Shown in pieces: positions 9,097 through 18,350 of a stretch of DNA of 64,000 nucleotides (within the stretch, counting starts at the first letter, position 1; every line of letters starts with the position of its first letter). The stretch lies in the NCBI RefSeq assembly GCF_002104515.1, contig NZ_NBOE01000009.1, positions 62,001-126,000 on the forward strand, written 5' to 3'. Source of the stretch: Colwellia polaris (GTDB taxonomy: Bacteria > Pseudomonadota > Gammaproteobacteria > Enterobacterales > Alteromonadaceae). The notes under the pieces are model-generated. The model was not told the DNA's origin, ran no database searches, and worked only from the letters and a program-made list of their open reading frames with translations. Position numbers and translations under genes: made by a program.

Positions 9097-10479
9097 CTAT
9101 AGCGGGAAGTTTAACGTAAATTTTGCCCCTTTAAGCTGTTCAGATGATGCTATCAGCATGGTACCTTGGTAACTTTTTACTAAATCTCTTACTATGGCTA
9201 AGCCAATACCATGGCCGTGCTGGTAAGTATCAGCACGAGTTCCACGTTGTAATATATCGTCTCTAAGTGCTGGTGCTATGCCTCTGCCGTCATCTTCAAT
9301 AACCATAGTTAAGTTATTGCTACTAAGTTTTATTTCAAGTTGTATTTTTTCATGTGCGGCTTTACAAGCATTATCAAGTAGGTTTCCAAGTATCTCTAAA
9401 AGATCGGCCTCATCGCCTTTAAAATTAATGTTAGATGGAATGTTGACCGTGAAAATGAGTGATTTTTCTTGATATATTTTACTGAGACTATTAATTAATT
9501 TTTGCGCTGCGGGTGCTGCCGCTGTACCCAGATGCCAAGACGATTGCCCAGCACTTTGTGCTTTGCGAAGTTGATGCTCTATTATGACGTTAATAATATT
9601 GAGCTGCTCATGCGTTAATGCTGACAACTCTTTTTGAGTTTGCATTACGGCTAAGGGAGTTTTTAAGCTGTGAGCAAGATCAGAAAGGGCATTTCTGTAT
9701 CGTAGTCGCTGTTGTTGCTCGGCACTTAATAACAGATTTAATTGTTCGGTAACTTGTGTTAATTCAGTTGGATAACTCCGCGTAAGACGTTGGCTATTGC
9801 CTTGTTCAACATCACTCAGTTCATTTCTTAAGTTCTCTAAGGGTTGTAAGGTCCATACTGACCAAAGATATTGAATTATCAATAGCACTAGCATTAAGCC
9901 AGCTAAGCCTAATAAAAGTTGATGATGAAACTCTGTCATCATCTGGGTTAAGCTGTTTTGTTGCTTTATTATATGCAAAGTCATTGGAAAAGGTTGTGAT
10001 TCACTACCAAAACTAACACTTAAGCTGTAGAAAAAGTGTGTGTCGTTGTCAATTTCGGCTTCGTAAAAAAGGCTTTGTCCGAGTAATGGCTGTTTAAAGT
10101 TTTCCGGCTGCCATGGTGCAAGTAAAGATTGTGAACTCCAAAGTTTTCCTGTTACTTGTGCTCCATTTAGTGGTGAATTTTGTGTCAGTAATGTTGAGTT
10201 AGAAGTGAGTACGGCATATAAGCCTGATTGGCTTACGTTAAATTGGTTTTCTAATAATTGCTCGGGCATTACGAGGGTATTATTTTCGACTTCGATTATC
10301 GCTAAAATAGAATAAGAATAGGCTGAAAGCTCATTTTCTAAACTAGCCACCATATGTTTTTCATAAGCATTACTTATAATTAACCCGACAATGGGTAATA
10401 AAATAAAAATCATTAACAAGGCGCTAAATAGCACTCTTGTTTTTAGTGAGTTAAATGATTTTTTTAGCGAATTAAACAA
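9097..10479 (-). CDS. PhoQ-like sensor histidine kinase
   Basis: A 460-residue inner-membrane kinase. Transmembrane helix 1 is at about 17-36, a periplasmic sensor domain of about 150 residues follows, and helix 2 is at about 187-205. HAMP and the dimerisation domain come next: the phosphoacceptor is His270 in LSDLAHSLKTPLAV. The ATP-binding domain has the N box LLDNACKAA (Asn370), EDDGRG (397-400) and the G2 box GHGIGLAIV. The periplasmic domain is of the PhoQ size class, but I see no clear acidic cation-binding patch, so the ligand is open. It follows the regulator gene by 54 bases in the same operon (PepSY protein, regulator, kinase). Confidence 0.92.
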   Translation of the reverse strand: MFNSLKKSFNSLKTRVLFSALLMIFILLPIVGLIISNAYEKHMVASLENELSAYSYSILAIIEVENNTLVMPEQLLENQFNVSQSGLYAVLTSNSTLLTQNSPLNGAQVTGKLWSSQSLLAPWQPENFKQPLLGQSLFYEAEIDNDTHFFYSLSVSFGSESQPFPMTLHIIKQQNSLTQMMTEFHHQLLLGLAGLMLVLLIIQYLWSVWTLQPLENLRNELSDVEQGNSQRLTRSYPTELTQVTEQLNLLLSAEQQQRLRYRNALSDLAHSLKTPLAVMQTQKELSALTHEQLNIINVIIEHQLRKAQSAGQSSWHLGTAAAPAAQKLINSLSKIYQEKSLIFTVNIPSNINFKGDEADLLEILGNLLDNACKAAHEKIQLEIKLSSNNLTMVIEDDGRGIAPALRDDILQRGTRADTYQHGHGIGLAIVRDLVKSYQGTMLIASSEQLKGAKFTLNFPL

Positions 10480-10533
10480 CTTAGCCTGCCTTTCTTTTTA
10501 TATTTTAGAGAAGGAAATACACCAGTGAAAAAA

Positions 10534-11217
10534 TTAATTTAAGTGAGATAAGTCTTTTAAAAGATAGCCTTGGCCACGTAATGTTTCGATAAACTGATAT
10601 TGATTGTCGGGATCAAGTTTTTTTCTTAATCGGCGAATAAACACTTCAATAACATTAGAGTCCAAATCAAAGTCTTGATCATAAATATGCTCGGTTAGTT
10701 GTGTTTTTGATTTTACTTCCCCTAAATGATGCATCAGATATTCAAATAGTTTGTACTCATAACTGCTTAAAGATATTACATTTTTGTCTACGCTAACTTG
10801 CATACTTGCAGTGTTAATTGTAAAAGGACCATTTTCAATTAAAGGGCTAGCTTGTCCTGTGCTGCGACGTATTAGCGCATTTAGCCGTGCTAATAACTCT
10901 TCAATATGAAATGGTTTCGTTAAGTAGTCGTCTGCTCCGGCATCTAGTCCTGAGACTTTATCTTGCCAACTGCCACGCGCGGTAAGGATTAATATAGGAT
11001 AAACAAAGCCTTGTTCACGTAAAGACTTTATAACGCTAACGCCGTCTAACTTAGGTAAACCTAAATCGATAATAGCGGCATCGTATGGAAACTCTTGTCC
11101 TTGAAATAAGCCTGACTCACCATCATTAGCCACGTCAACACTGTAGTTTGCAGTTATTAAATGTTCTTTTACATGTAGTTGCAGGGTTTCATCGTCTTCT
11201 ATAAGTAATATTCTCAT
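10534..11217 (-). CDS. PhoP-like response regulator (OmpR family)
   Basis: A 227-residue two-domain regulator. The receiver domain has the acidic pair IEDDE (residues 7-10), phospho-acceptor Asp51 in IIDLGLPKLDG, the Thr in LTARGSW and the Lys in LTKPFHIEELLARL. The C-terminal winged helix (SSYEYKLFEYLMHH, VIEVFIRRLRKKL, TLRGQGYLL) is of the OmpR/PhoB type, which binds tandem direct repeats. Such repeats, GTTCA-N6-GTTCAG, precede its own operon and two neighbouring genes. It begins three bases after the PepSY gene, so translation is likely coupled. Partner kinase: the adjacent 9097-10479 product. Confidence 0.94.
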   Translation of the reverse strand: MRILLIEDDETLQLHVKEHLITANYSVDVANDGESGLFQGQEFPYDAAIIDLGLPKLDGVSVIKSLREQGFVYPILILTARGSWQDKVSGLDAGADDYLTKPFHIEELLARLNALIRRSTGQASPLIENGPFTINTASMQVSVDKNVISLSSYEYKLFEYLMHHLGEVKSKTQLTEHIYDQDFDLDSNVIEVFIRRLRKKLDPDNQYQFIETLRGQGYLLKDLSHLN

Positions 11218-11220
11218 GAG

Positions 11221-11532
11221 TTAATATCCTGAAACACGGCCAGACTGCCCGTCCACCGTAACAGAAATTACATGACCGTTATCTTTAAGTAATTTAACTC
11301 GATAGCTAGGTTTCTTTTTAGATCCACTGCTGTTTACTTTTAAAACTTTACCGCCGAATTTACCTTTTACAATGCGAGCCGCTTGCTGAGCGCTAATTGC
11401 TTTGCCATTGTTTGGTTGATCATAATTAACCTGCTGTATCGTCATACTATGAGGTACGGCATTAATTTTAGCAAAAACAGGGGATGCTAATAATGAAGCT
11501 ATTACGCTTAGAACAAATAAGTGTTTTTTCAT
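11221..11532 (-). CDS. Periplasmic PepSY-domain protein, first gene of the two-component operon
   Basis: A 103-residue protein with a cleavable signal peptide (cut after SPVFA). The mature part of about 80 residues is a single PepSY-type domain: ISAQQAARIVKGKFGG, KPSYRVKLL and VTVDGQSGRVSGY. PepSY proteins inhibit peptidases or sense envelope state, and small ones are often encoded with PhoPQ-like systems. It is the first gene of the operon and is preceded by a regulator box (11603-11636). An inference is that it modulates the kinase or reports envelope stress to it; nothing in the sequence proves this. Confidence 0.87.
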   Translation of the reverse strand: MKKHLFVLSVIASLLASPVFAKINAVPHSMTIQQVNYDQPNNGKAISAQQAARIVKGKFGGKVLKVNSSGSKKKPSYRVKLLKDNGHVISVTVDGQSGRVSGY

Positions 11533-11602
11533 TTAAGTACCTTCTTAAAACTACGTTATCAGACAGTGTAAAATATTGAATGCGGTAATCCAAGTAAGTG
11601 TT

Positions 11603-11636
11603 ATTTTAAAGCAGCTAAACTGAACGGTCTATGAAC
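11603..11636 (-). promoter_or_regulatory. Promoter of the PepSY-regulator-kinase operon with GTTCA-N6-GTTCAG box
   Basis: On the minus strand: GTTCA, six bases, GTTCAG (11636 down to 11620), 11 bases, then the -10 TAAAAT at 11608-11603. It is the same geometry as the boxes at 9035-9068 and 11688-11721, which suggests autoregulation by the encoded regulator. Confidence 0.65.
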
Positions 11637-11687
11637 ATGAATATCGCCATGATTAAAGAAGAGAATAGATCTGTAGTTTGTTTTAGT

Positions 11688-11721
11688 GTTCAGCTTCAGT
11701 TCAGATTCACTGAGGTTTAAT
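11688..11721 (+). promoter_or_regulatory. Promoter of the surface-protein gene with GTTCA-N6-GTTCAG box
   Basis: On the plus strand: GTTCA (11688-11692), six bases, GTTCAG (11699-11704), 11 bases, then a -10 TTTAAT at 11716-11721. The start codon of the downstream gene is 32 bases on. Spacing is identical to the two boxes on the opposite strand. Confidence 0.65.
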
Positions 11722-11752
11722 GAAAGCCATACTATAAATAGAGGCTATTCTT

Positions 11753-12646
11753 ATGTTTAATCACATTTTCAAAAAAATATTCAGTAAATTCAATAATGCA
11801 ACTTATAGCAGTGATAAAGTAAGTTTGAACAGAATCTTGGGTAAAGCTTTAGCAGCCAATCTTGCTGCACTATTTTTACTATTAAGCCCAATGTCCTTTG
11901 CTGAATTATCAATGAACGCTGAACTAGCTAGTCATTCTTTTGGAGGGATAAAAAATAACCTTACCGCGCAAGAGAAAAAGCATGAAGTCACTAAAGCCAT
12001 TAACAGCAACCGATTTAAAACTTTAACTTATAAAGGTATGAAGCGAGCGGATGTCGCTCTTGCGCGCAAACAGGAAATGAATGCATTATCATCAAAAAAT
12101 GCAATAAAGCATTCGGAGCAAACTGATATAGAGCGCAACTCAGCGCTATATTACAGCTTCTCTATTTATAATGCTTACAGCCAACTTATCGAAGATATTG
12201 ATGAAGACGGGTATTTCCAGACCTTTAGCGTGACTTTCGATGCCGATATATTGTCTCCAATAATTAATGACCAAGCTGTTGTTTATGCCGATTTATATTT
12301 AAGTGAGAATGGCGGTCCTTGGGTTTTATATTTCTCTACTGATGACTTCGTAATAACGGGTGATGCGTCAGATGATGAGTTTGAAGTTATTACTCAATTA
12401 GCGTCAGGCTACAGACCTAATAATTATGATGTATTAATTGACTTATATGAAGCTGGTTATAGTGATGTAGTAGCAACATACAGCTCAAATGATAGTAATG
12501 AACTTTATGCCTTGCCATTAGAAAGTAGTGATTTTGATCCTGAATATATAGAAGTTGAGTATTATAGTGAGCATGGCGGAGGTAGCGCTGTACTGTTAGC
12601 TTTTATTGTCGTGGCACTTTGCTTTCGTCGCGTTTTTGCTCAGTAA
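11753..12646 (+). CDS. Exported protein with GlyGly-CTERM-like anchor (choice-of-anchor H type)
   Basis: A 297-residue exported protein. A long n-region precedes a hydrophobic signal stretch (residues about 35-50, ending SPMSFA). The middle (about 120-270) is an acidic beta-rich domain with the segments YYSFSIYNAYSQL and DIDEDGYFQTFSVTFDAD. It closely resembles NCBI choice-of-anchor H proteins of Shewanella and Colwellia, an assignment from memory. The C-terminus reads GGGS, a hydrophobic helix, then FRR, the pattern of GlyGly-CTERM sorting signals processed by rhombosortase. That protease is not encoded in this window. The ATG is preceded by AGAGG. It is divergent from the two-component operon and shares its promoter box, so it is a likely target of that system. 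Confidence 0.8.
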   Translation: MFNHIFKKIFSKFNNATYSSDKVSLNRILGKALAANLAALFLLLSPMSFAELSMNAELASHSFGGIKNNLTAQEKKHEVTKAINSNRFKTLTYKGMKRADVALARKQEMNALSSKNAIKHSEQTDIERNSALYYSFSIYNAYSQLIEDIDEDGYFQTFSVTFDADILSPIINDQAVVYADLYLSENGGPWVLYFSTDDFVITGDASDDEFEVITQLASGYRPNNYDVLIDLYEAGYSDVVATYSSNDSNELYALPLESSDFDPEYIEVEYYSEHGGGSAVLLAFIVVALCFRRVFAQ

Positions 12647-12660
12647 TAGCTTTAATAAGA

Positions 12661-12736
12661 TCATACCAAGTTGATTTATTAACTCTTCACTTTTACAGAT
12701 AAAAAGTAAAACACGTAAGTTACCGATTTGGTATGA
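12661..12736. repeat. Short inverted-repeat block, possible mini-element or terminator
   Basis: TCATACCAA at 12661-12669 is mirrored by TTGGTATGA at 12728-12736, and an inner hairpin pairs TTTTAC with GTAAAA. The 76-bp block lies 14 bases after the surface-protein gene. It could be a small repetitive element or a transcription stop; there is no T run, so the terminator reading is weak. Confidence 0.35.
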
Positions 12737-12882
12737 ATAAGTTCTATGCTGATTAATTACTAAGGTTGGCTGCCTGATATTATTTTGAGAAAAATTGATA
12801 AAATTTGACCTTATTTCTTATATCCTGATATGGTGAAGAAATAAAAATAATAACAATTTTCATCATTTATGAGGAATTTTAG

Positions 12883-13533
12883 ATGTCATCAGATGCCATA
12901 AATAGTAATCAAGTTGATATAAAAGCCGCTTACCTTTCTGCTGAAGACTTAAAGTTAGCAGCATCATTACTTTACCAAGCGTATCATGATGACCCTGTAT
13001 TTCTTGAAATATTTTCATCAGATAAAAGTGATTACGAGCAACGTTTACGAGCAGCTATTCGTGAAGAACTAAACGCTTTTTGGCAAGCCAAACAACCTAT
13101 GATTGGTTTATATTTAGGTGAAACTATTGTTGGGGTTGCATGTTTAAATAACCCTGAAGAAGGTGTAACCTCTGAACGTTTTTGGCATTGGCGCTTAAAA
13201 ATGTTACTTGGCGCCGGATACTTCAGTACGAAACAAATGATTGAAAAAGAGAAAATTGTTTTAGCTGCGGTGCCTTTGAAAAAATTTCACATGCTATCTT
13301 TTATCGCCATTCACCCCTTACATCAACATCATGGCTTTGGTCATTACTTAATGGCAGCGGTAAATACTATACTTAGTGAGCATACTGAAAGTGAAGGTGT
13401 TGCGGTATATGCCACCAGTAAAAAATATAAAAACTTCTTTAATGATGTTAATTACCAGTTTATAGAGGAAGTAGAAGTAGGTAATGTTTCAGGCTCTTTA
13501 ATGGTTTATTATCGCGAAACTCCTGACTGTTAA
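12883..13533 (+). CDS. GNAT-family N-acetyltransferase
   Basis: A 216-residue cytosolic protein with a GNAT fold. The acetyl-CoA pyrophosphate loop is HHGFGHYLM (149-157) after the beta strand FIAIHP, and the C-terminal strand pair GVAVYATSK and YQFIEEVEVG is typical of the family. The substrate (amine, peptide or small molecule) cannot be read from sequence. The ATG has GAGGAA upstream. It stands alone between the inverted-repeat block and the CsrB-type RNA gene. Confidence 0.85.
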   Translation: MSSDAINSNQVDIKAAYLSAEDLKLAASLLYQAYHDDPVFLEIFSSDKSDYEQRLRAAIREELNAFWQAKQPMIGLYLGETIVGVACLNNPEEGVTSERFWHWRLKMLLGAGYFSTKQMIEKEKIVLAAVPLKKFHMLSFIAIHPLHQHHGFGHYLMAAVNTILSEHTESEGVAVYATSKKYKNFFNDVNYQFIEEVEVGNVSGSLMVYYRETPDC

Positions 13534-13637
13534 GTTTAGTAACTCACCGTATATATCGCTTTAATCATCTCTAGATTTAGAGCGATAAATCGCCCGTTGA
13601 TTGATGTTTTATTTTCCCGCCAAATGTTCCTTACTCA

Positions 13638-13655
13638 TGTGAGATATATCTTACA
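13638..13655 (+). promoter_or_regulatory. GacA/UvrY/VarA upstream activating box
   Basis: TGTGAG-ATATAT-CTTACA, matching the known consensus TGTAAG-N6-CTTACA with one change. It lies about 165-185 bp before the likely start of the CsrB-like RNA, the distance class seen for UvrY or GacA sites at csrB and rsm genes. Confidence 0.75.
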
Positions 13656-13821
13656 TTGCTGTAGGATATAAAGTTTTCTATGTGATGTTAAACTCTCCGT
13701 TAGTTTTTAAGGTATTGTTTTTGCTTATTTAATTTTAAATTTTGGATGGCAGAAAAAAGAAGGTGCGTTTATTTATATACAAGTTACTTTTTTAAATTAG
13801 TGCTTAGTCTAATATATTCAC

Positions 13822-14126
13822 TGTCAGGAAGACAAAGGGATTGCAAACAACGGCAGGGATAACCGATAGGATGCTTAGATTAGCAAAGAGATAGGATGTC
13901 TCACAAGGATAGATGGATAAATTGTCAAGGAATTGTTATCAGGATGATAAGAACAGACAATTGATGTAACTAGGACAGTTACTTTTAAGGATAATATGGA
14001 CAGCAAATGATTTGCTAGGAAACGCTAAGGAAAAGCTCTTTATGGATGAAGCGGGATCATTATATATTTATGCAGGATGCATATAAGCTAGTTATAGAAA
14101 AGCGGTTCAACGAACCGCTTTTTTTT
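13822..14126 (+). ncRNA. csrB: CsrB/RsmY-type small RNA that sequesters CsrA
   Basis: A non-coding stretch of about 305 nt with 17 GGA triplets (for example at 13827, 13838, 13857, 13869, 13894, 13907, 13915, 13929, 13942, 13973, 13989, 13998, 14018, 14029, 14044, 14054, 14075). Many are in AGGA or GGGA contexts, and it ends in a perfect terminator hairpin. CsrA binds GGA in hairpin loops, and RNAs of this density are the CsrB family, which titrates CsrA and so relieves its translational repression. A likely -10 is TAATAT at 13810-13815. The 5' end is estimated from the promoter. A GacA-type box at 13638-13655 fits activation by a BarA/UvrY-like system. The rest of the gap 13534-14270 holds no gene. 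Confidence 0.88.
14098..14126 (+). terminator. Terminator of the CsrB-like RNA
   Basis: An 11-bp stem AAAAGCGGTTC (14098-14108) and GAACCGCTTTT (14112-14122) with a three-base loop and eight T residues. It is strong and intrinsic. Confidence 0.95.
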
Positions 14127-14270
14127 GCTTAAAATTCAGTGAAATATTCTTTATATTCTTGATGATAACCCAGATATAATCGCAATCAACTTAGAACACC
14201 AAATTTTCAAACTTCTCAAGGTAGTTAGTAACTGTTAATATAGCTTTTTATTATCTGTATTGAGCTTCTT

Positions 14271-17200
14271 TTGTCTACAGCCATTCCCGTAACGTCTACT
14301 GCTACTAAAAAAATGAATAAAAATATTACCTTAAAGTCACTTTTTGATCTGCTAGAACAAGTTAAATTATCTGACAAAGCGCGAATTAGGAACCGCTTAT
14401 TAGGTATAAAAAAAATATCTGATCAAAATAAGCAAGAAAAAGCGTTACAACAAATAGCTAAAACAATTGAGCAATCAATAGCTAATAAGAAACTTCGTTT
14501 AACACACTTACCGAAAATAAGTTATCCAGAAGGCTTACCTGTTTCACAAAATGTAGATGTAATCGCTAAAGCTATTACAGAAAATCAAGTCGTGATAATT
14601 GCCGGTGAAACTGGCTCAGGTAAAACAACTCAGATCCCTAAAATATGTTTACAACTGGGGCGTGGAATTGACGGCATAATAGGTCATACCCAACCACGAC
14701 GCATTGCAGCAAGAACCGTAGCAAACCGTATTTCCGATGAGCTTAATACCAAGTTAGGTGATGCCGTAGGGTATAAAGTGCGTTTTAATGACCAAGTGGG
14801 TGAGCAAAGTTATATCAAATTAATGACTGACGGTATTTTACTGGCTGAAATGCAAAAAGACCGTTTGCTACGCCAATACGACACATTAATTATTGATGAA
14901 GCGCATGAGCGTAGTTTAAATATCGATTTTATTCTCGGTTATTTACGCCAAATATTGCCTAAACGTCCAGATCTAAAAGTAATTATAACCTCGGCTACTA
15001 TAGACCCAGAAAAATTTGCACATCATTTTGCTAGCGCTAATGGTGCTCCTGCACCAATTATTGAAGTCTCTGGCAGAACATTTCCAGTAGAAATGCGCTA
15101 TCGTCCGTTGAATGAATTAAATGAAGACTCTGACAGTGACGCCGATGTTACTAGCGGTATTTTAAATGCTGTTGAAGAGCTAAGCTCAGAAAGTAGAGCA
15201 GGTGAAAGTGACGGTGATATCTTAGTATTTCTCAATGGTGAACGTGAAATTCGAGACACTGCGCGGGCATTAGAAAAAGCTAATTTGCGCCATACCAATA
15301 TTCTACCGCTATATTCTCGTTTAACCGTTGCTGAGCAAAACTTAATATTTAAACCCCATAGTGGTCGAAACATAGTTTTAGCGACCAACGTGGCAGAAAC
15401 GAGTTTAACGGTACCGGGCATTAAATATGTTATTGACCCAGGTACGGCCAGAATATCTCGATATAGTTACCGCACGAAAGTACAACGCTTGCCAATAGAA
15501 GCTATATCCCAAGCCAGTGCTAATCAACGGGCAGGGCGTTGTGGTCGTGTTTCTTCAGGTGTATGTATTCGTTTATACGCTGAAGACGACTTTTTAAACC
15601 GTCCCGAGTTTACCGACCCTGAAATACTGCGTACTAATTTAGCCACGGTTATATTACAAATGCTGGCTTTAGATCTTGGTGAGATTACCGACTTCCCGTT
15701 TGTACAAGCACCAGACAATCGTAATATTAATGACGGTGTTAAGTTATTAGAAGAATTAGCGGCAATTAATGCGAACTCAGCACGCGTTAAATTAACGCCA
15801 ATGGGTCGGTCGTTGTCTAAATTCCCGATTGATCCGCGTTTAGCTAAAATGATTTTAACTGCGGCAGACTTAGGTTGTATCGAGCAAATATTTATTATTG
15901 TTAGTGCGTTAAGTATTCAAGATCCGCGTGAACGACCTCATGAAAAACAACAAGCAGCAGATGAAAAGCATGGCCGTTTTAAAAATAAGCAGTCTGATTT
16001 TATTAGCTTATTAAAGTTATGGGACTATGCCCAACAGCAACAAAAACTACTGACAAATAACCAATTTCGCCGAATGTGCCAGAAAGAATTTCTATCGTAT
16101 GTCCGTATTCGAGAGTGGCAAGATATTTACAGCCAATTAACGCATTCGTTGCGTGAATTAAAAATTCCGATGAGTCGTATCGAATTAGACCTATCTGAAG
16201 AAGCTGAAAAGAATAACAGCAATGCTAATGTTGATATTGTGCATCAAGCAATATTATCGGGTTTGCTTAGCCATATCGGCCAACAAGATGAAAATCGAGA
16301 GTACAAGGGTGCTCGTGGTAGCAAGTTCTTTATTTTTCCAGGCTCAGCACTGGCTAAAAAATCTCCCAAATGGTTAATGGCGGCAGAGTTAGTTGAAACA
16401 AGCCGTTTATTTGCGCGTATGGCCGCTAAAATAGACCCATTATGGCTTGAGCCCTTAGCGCCACATATAGTTAAACGTAACTACAGTGAACCGCATTGGG
16501 AGAAAAAGCAGGGCGCGGTTATGGCCTTCGAACAAGTTAGCTTATACGGTTTAATTATTGTCGCTAAGCGCAGTATTAATTTCAATCGAATTGAGCCTAC
16601 AACTTGTCGAGAAATTTTTATTCGCGAAGCACTCGTTAATGGCGATAGCACACTCAAAGAATCGTTCTTAAAAGAGAATAGAAAACTCGTTAACGAAGTT
16701 GAATTACTAGAGCAAAAAGCTCGTCGTAAAGACTTCTTAATTGAAGAGCAGCAGTTAGTTGATTTTTATGATGAAAAACTTCCTGAAACCGCCATTTGTC
16801 AACGCAGCTTTTTAGCTTGGTGGAAAAAGCAAAAACAATCTAATGCGAAACTTCTAAACTTTACTAAAGCGTTTTTATTAAAAGAAAGTGCGGTTAAATT
16901 ATCCGCAAACGAATACCCTGAAACATGGCAACAAGGAAGTTTAACATTACCGTTAAGTTACCACTTTAGCCCCGGTGACGTTGATGATGGTATCAGTGTG
17001 ATTATTCCCGTTGGCATATTGAACCAAGTAGAAAACACAGGATTTGATTGGTTAATTCCAGCCTTGCGCCTGGAATTAATTACAGCACTTATTAGAAGCT
17101 TACCTAAGGCATTAAGACGCAACTTTGTACCTGCTCCAAACTATGCTGAGGCGTGTTTAGCTGCAATAACAAACTCAGGTATTACACTAACCGCTGCGTT

Positions 17201-18272
17201 AGAAAAACAATTATTAAGAATGACCGGGGTTCGATTGCCTGAAGATGCTTGGCAAGGCTCTGAACTAGTCCCTCATTTATTAATGAATTTTAAAGTTGTG
17301 AATGAAAACGGTAAGTTAATAAACCAAGGGCGTAACTTAGATTTATTAAAAGATGGCTTACAAGGTAAAGTGCAGGCGTCGATTAAAAAAGTTGCCGATA
17401 AGGGGATTGAGCGCAACGATATCGCTCAATGGGACTTTAAAAACTTACCAAAAAGTTACGAAAAGAAAGTCGCTAATATTACCATCAAAGCTTTCCCTGC
17501 TTTGGTAGATAAAAATAAATCAGTTGCTATTGAGCTTTTTGAGCATGAAAGCTTAGCTGAACAAGCCATGCTTGACGGCGTTAGCCGACTTATTCTGTTG
17601 AACATACCTTCGCCTTTAAAATACCTGCAGGAAAAACTGCCTAATAAAGCTAAATTAGGTTTATATTTTAACCCTTTTGGTTCGATAAATGAGCTATTAG
17701 ATGACTGCATCGTGGCTGGCTGTCAATTTTTAGTAAACGATTACGGTGAGTTACCCAGAGTTGAAACTGAATTTAGCGCTTGCAAAGAGCATGTTCGTGC
17801 CGAAATAGCCGACTGTGTATTAAGCGCGGCTATAAAAGTAGAACGGGTGCTAAGTTTAGCGCATGATGTAAGAAAAAAAATGAAAGGTAAAATGTCGTTA
17901 AACGTAGTGCAATCGCAAGGGGATATTAAAAATCAACTAGAAAGCATAGTGTTTAAAGGCTTTATTACAAAAGCGGGATATCAGCGTTTAGATGATATTG
18001 CACGATATTTAACAGCCATGTTGCGCCGTTTAGAAAAATTACAAATTGACCCTAATCAAGATCGACTTAAAATGTTAGAAGTTGAAAAAGTGCAAAAGGC
18101 ACTAGACAGTATTGTTGCTCAACAACCTAAAGGACAGCCTTTAAACAAAGCATTACAGCAAGGTTATTGGATGATTGAGGAGTTACGTGTTTCGCTTTTT
18201 GCCCAAAATTTAAAAACACCTTTTCCCATTTCAGCAAAACGGGTGTTAAATTACTTAAAAGAAAATGCTTAA
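14271..18272 (+). CDS. hrpA: ATP-dependent RNA helicase HrpA (DEAH box)
   Basis: A 1333-residue DEAH-box helicase, close to the E. coli HrpA length (1300). Walker A is GETGSGKT (112-119), motif II DEAH (209-212), motif III SAT, and motif VI QRAGRCGR. Helicase-associated and OB-fold domains follow. The long C-terminal half with the segment SPGDVDDGISV is the HrpA-specific DUF3418 region. HrpA helps rescue stalled or collided ribosomes and takes part in mRNA processing. The start is uncertain: TTG at 14271 gives 14 extra residues compared with ATG at 14313, and neither has a clear ribosome site. A TTG start is drawn because the reading frame is open there. Confidence 0.95.
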   Translation: MSTAIPVTSTATKKMNKNITLKSLFDLLEQVKLSDKARIRNRLLGIKKISDQNKQEKALQQIAKTIEQSIANKKLRLTHLPKISYPEGLPVSQNVDVIAKAITENQVVIIAGETGSGKTTQIPKICLQLGRGIDGIIGHTQPRRIAARTVANRISDELNTKLGDAVGYKVRFNDQVGEQSYIKLMTDGILLAEMQKDRLLRQYDTLIIDEAHERSLNIDFILGYLRQILPKRPDLKVIITSATIDPEKFAHHFASANGAPAPIIEVSGRTFPVEMRYRPLNELNEDSDSDADVTSGILNAVEELSSESRAGESDGDILVFLNGEREIRDTARALEKANLRHTNILPLYSRLTVAEQNLIFKPHSGRNIVLATNVAETSLTVPGIKYVIDPGTARISRYSYRTKVQRLPIEAISQASANQRAGRCGRVSSGVCIRLYAEDDFLNRPEFTDPEILRTNLATVILQMLALDLGEITDFPFVQAPDNRNINDGVKLLEELAAINANSARVKLTPMGRSLSKFPIDPRLAKMILTAADLGCIEQIFIIVSALSIQDPRERPHEKQQAADEKHGRFKNKQSDFISLLKLWDYAQQQQKLLTNNQFRRMCQKEFLSYVRIREWQDIYSQLTHSLRELKIPMSRIELDLSEEAEKNNSNANVDIVHQAILSGLLSHIGQQDENREYKGARGSKFFIFPGSALAKKSPKWLMAAELVETSRLFARMAAKIDPLWLEPLAPHIVKRNYSEPHWEKKQGAVMAFEQVSLYGLIIVAKRSINFNRIEPTTCREIFIREALVNGDSTLKESFLKENRKLVNEVELLEQKARRKDFLIEEQQLVDFYDEKLPETAICQRSFLAWWKKQKQSNAKLLNFTKAFLLKESAVKLSANEYPETWQQGSLTLPLSYHFSPGDVDDGISVIIPVGILNQVENTGFDWLIPALRLELITALIRSLPKALRRNFVPAPNYAEACLAAITNSGITLTAALEKQLLRMTGVRLPEDAWQGSELVPHLLMNFKVVNENGKLINQGRNLDLLKDGLQGKVQASIKKVADKGIERNDIAQWDFKNLPKSYEKKVANITIKAFPALVDKNKSVAIELFEHESLAEQAMLDGVSRLILLNIPSPLKYLQEKLPNKAKLGLYFNPFGSINELLDDCIVAGCQFLVNDYGELPRVETEFSACKEHVRAEIADCVLSAAIKVERVLSLAHDVRKKMKGKMSLNVVQSQGDIKNQLESIVFKGFITKAGYQRLDDIARYLTAMLRRLEKLQIDPNQDRLKMLEVEKVQKALDSIVAQQPKGQPLNKALQQGYWMIEELRVSLFAQNLKTPFPISAKRVLNYLKENA

Positions 18273-18350
18273 ATTCAATACACAATGATTTGACAGTAAT
18301 GGTTACGATTAGTATAAATAATACAACCTATAAAATACATTGGAGTAGTA

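Noticed and set aside
13553-13592. Terminator after the GNAT gene (TATCGCT with AGCGATA)
   Set aside because: There is pairing but a long loop and no T run, so I did not list it.
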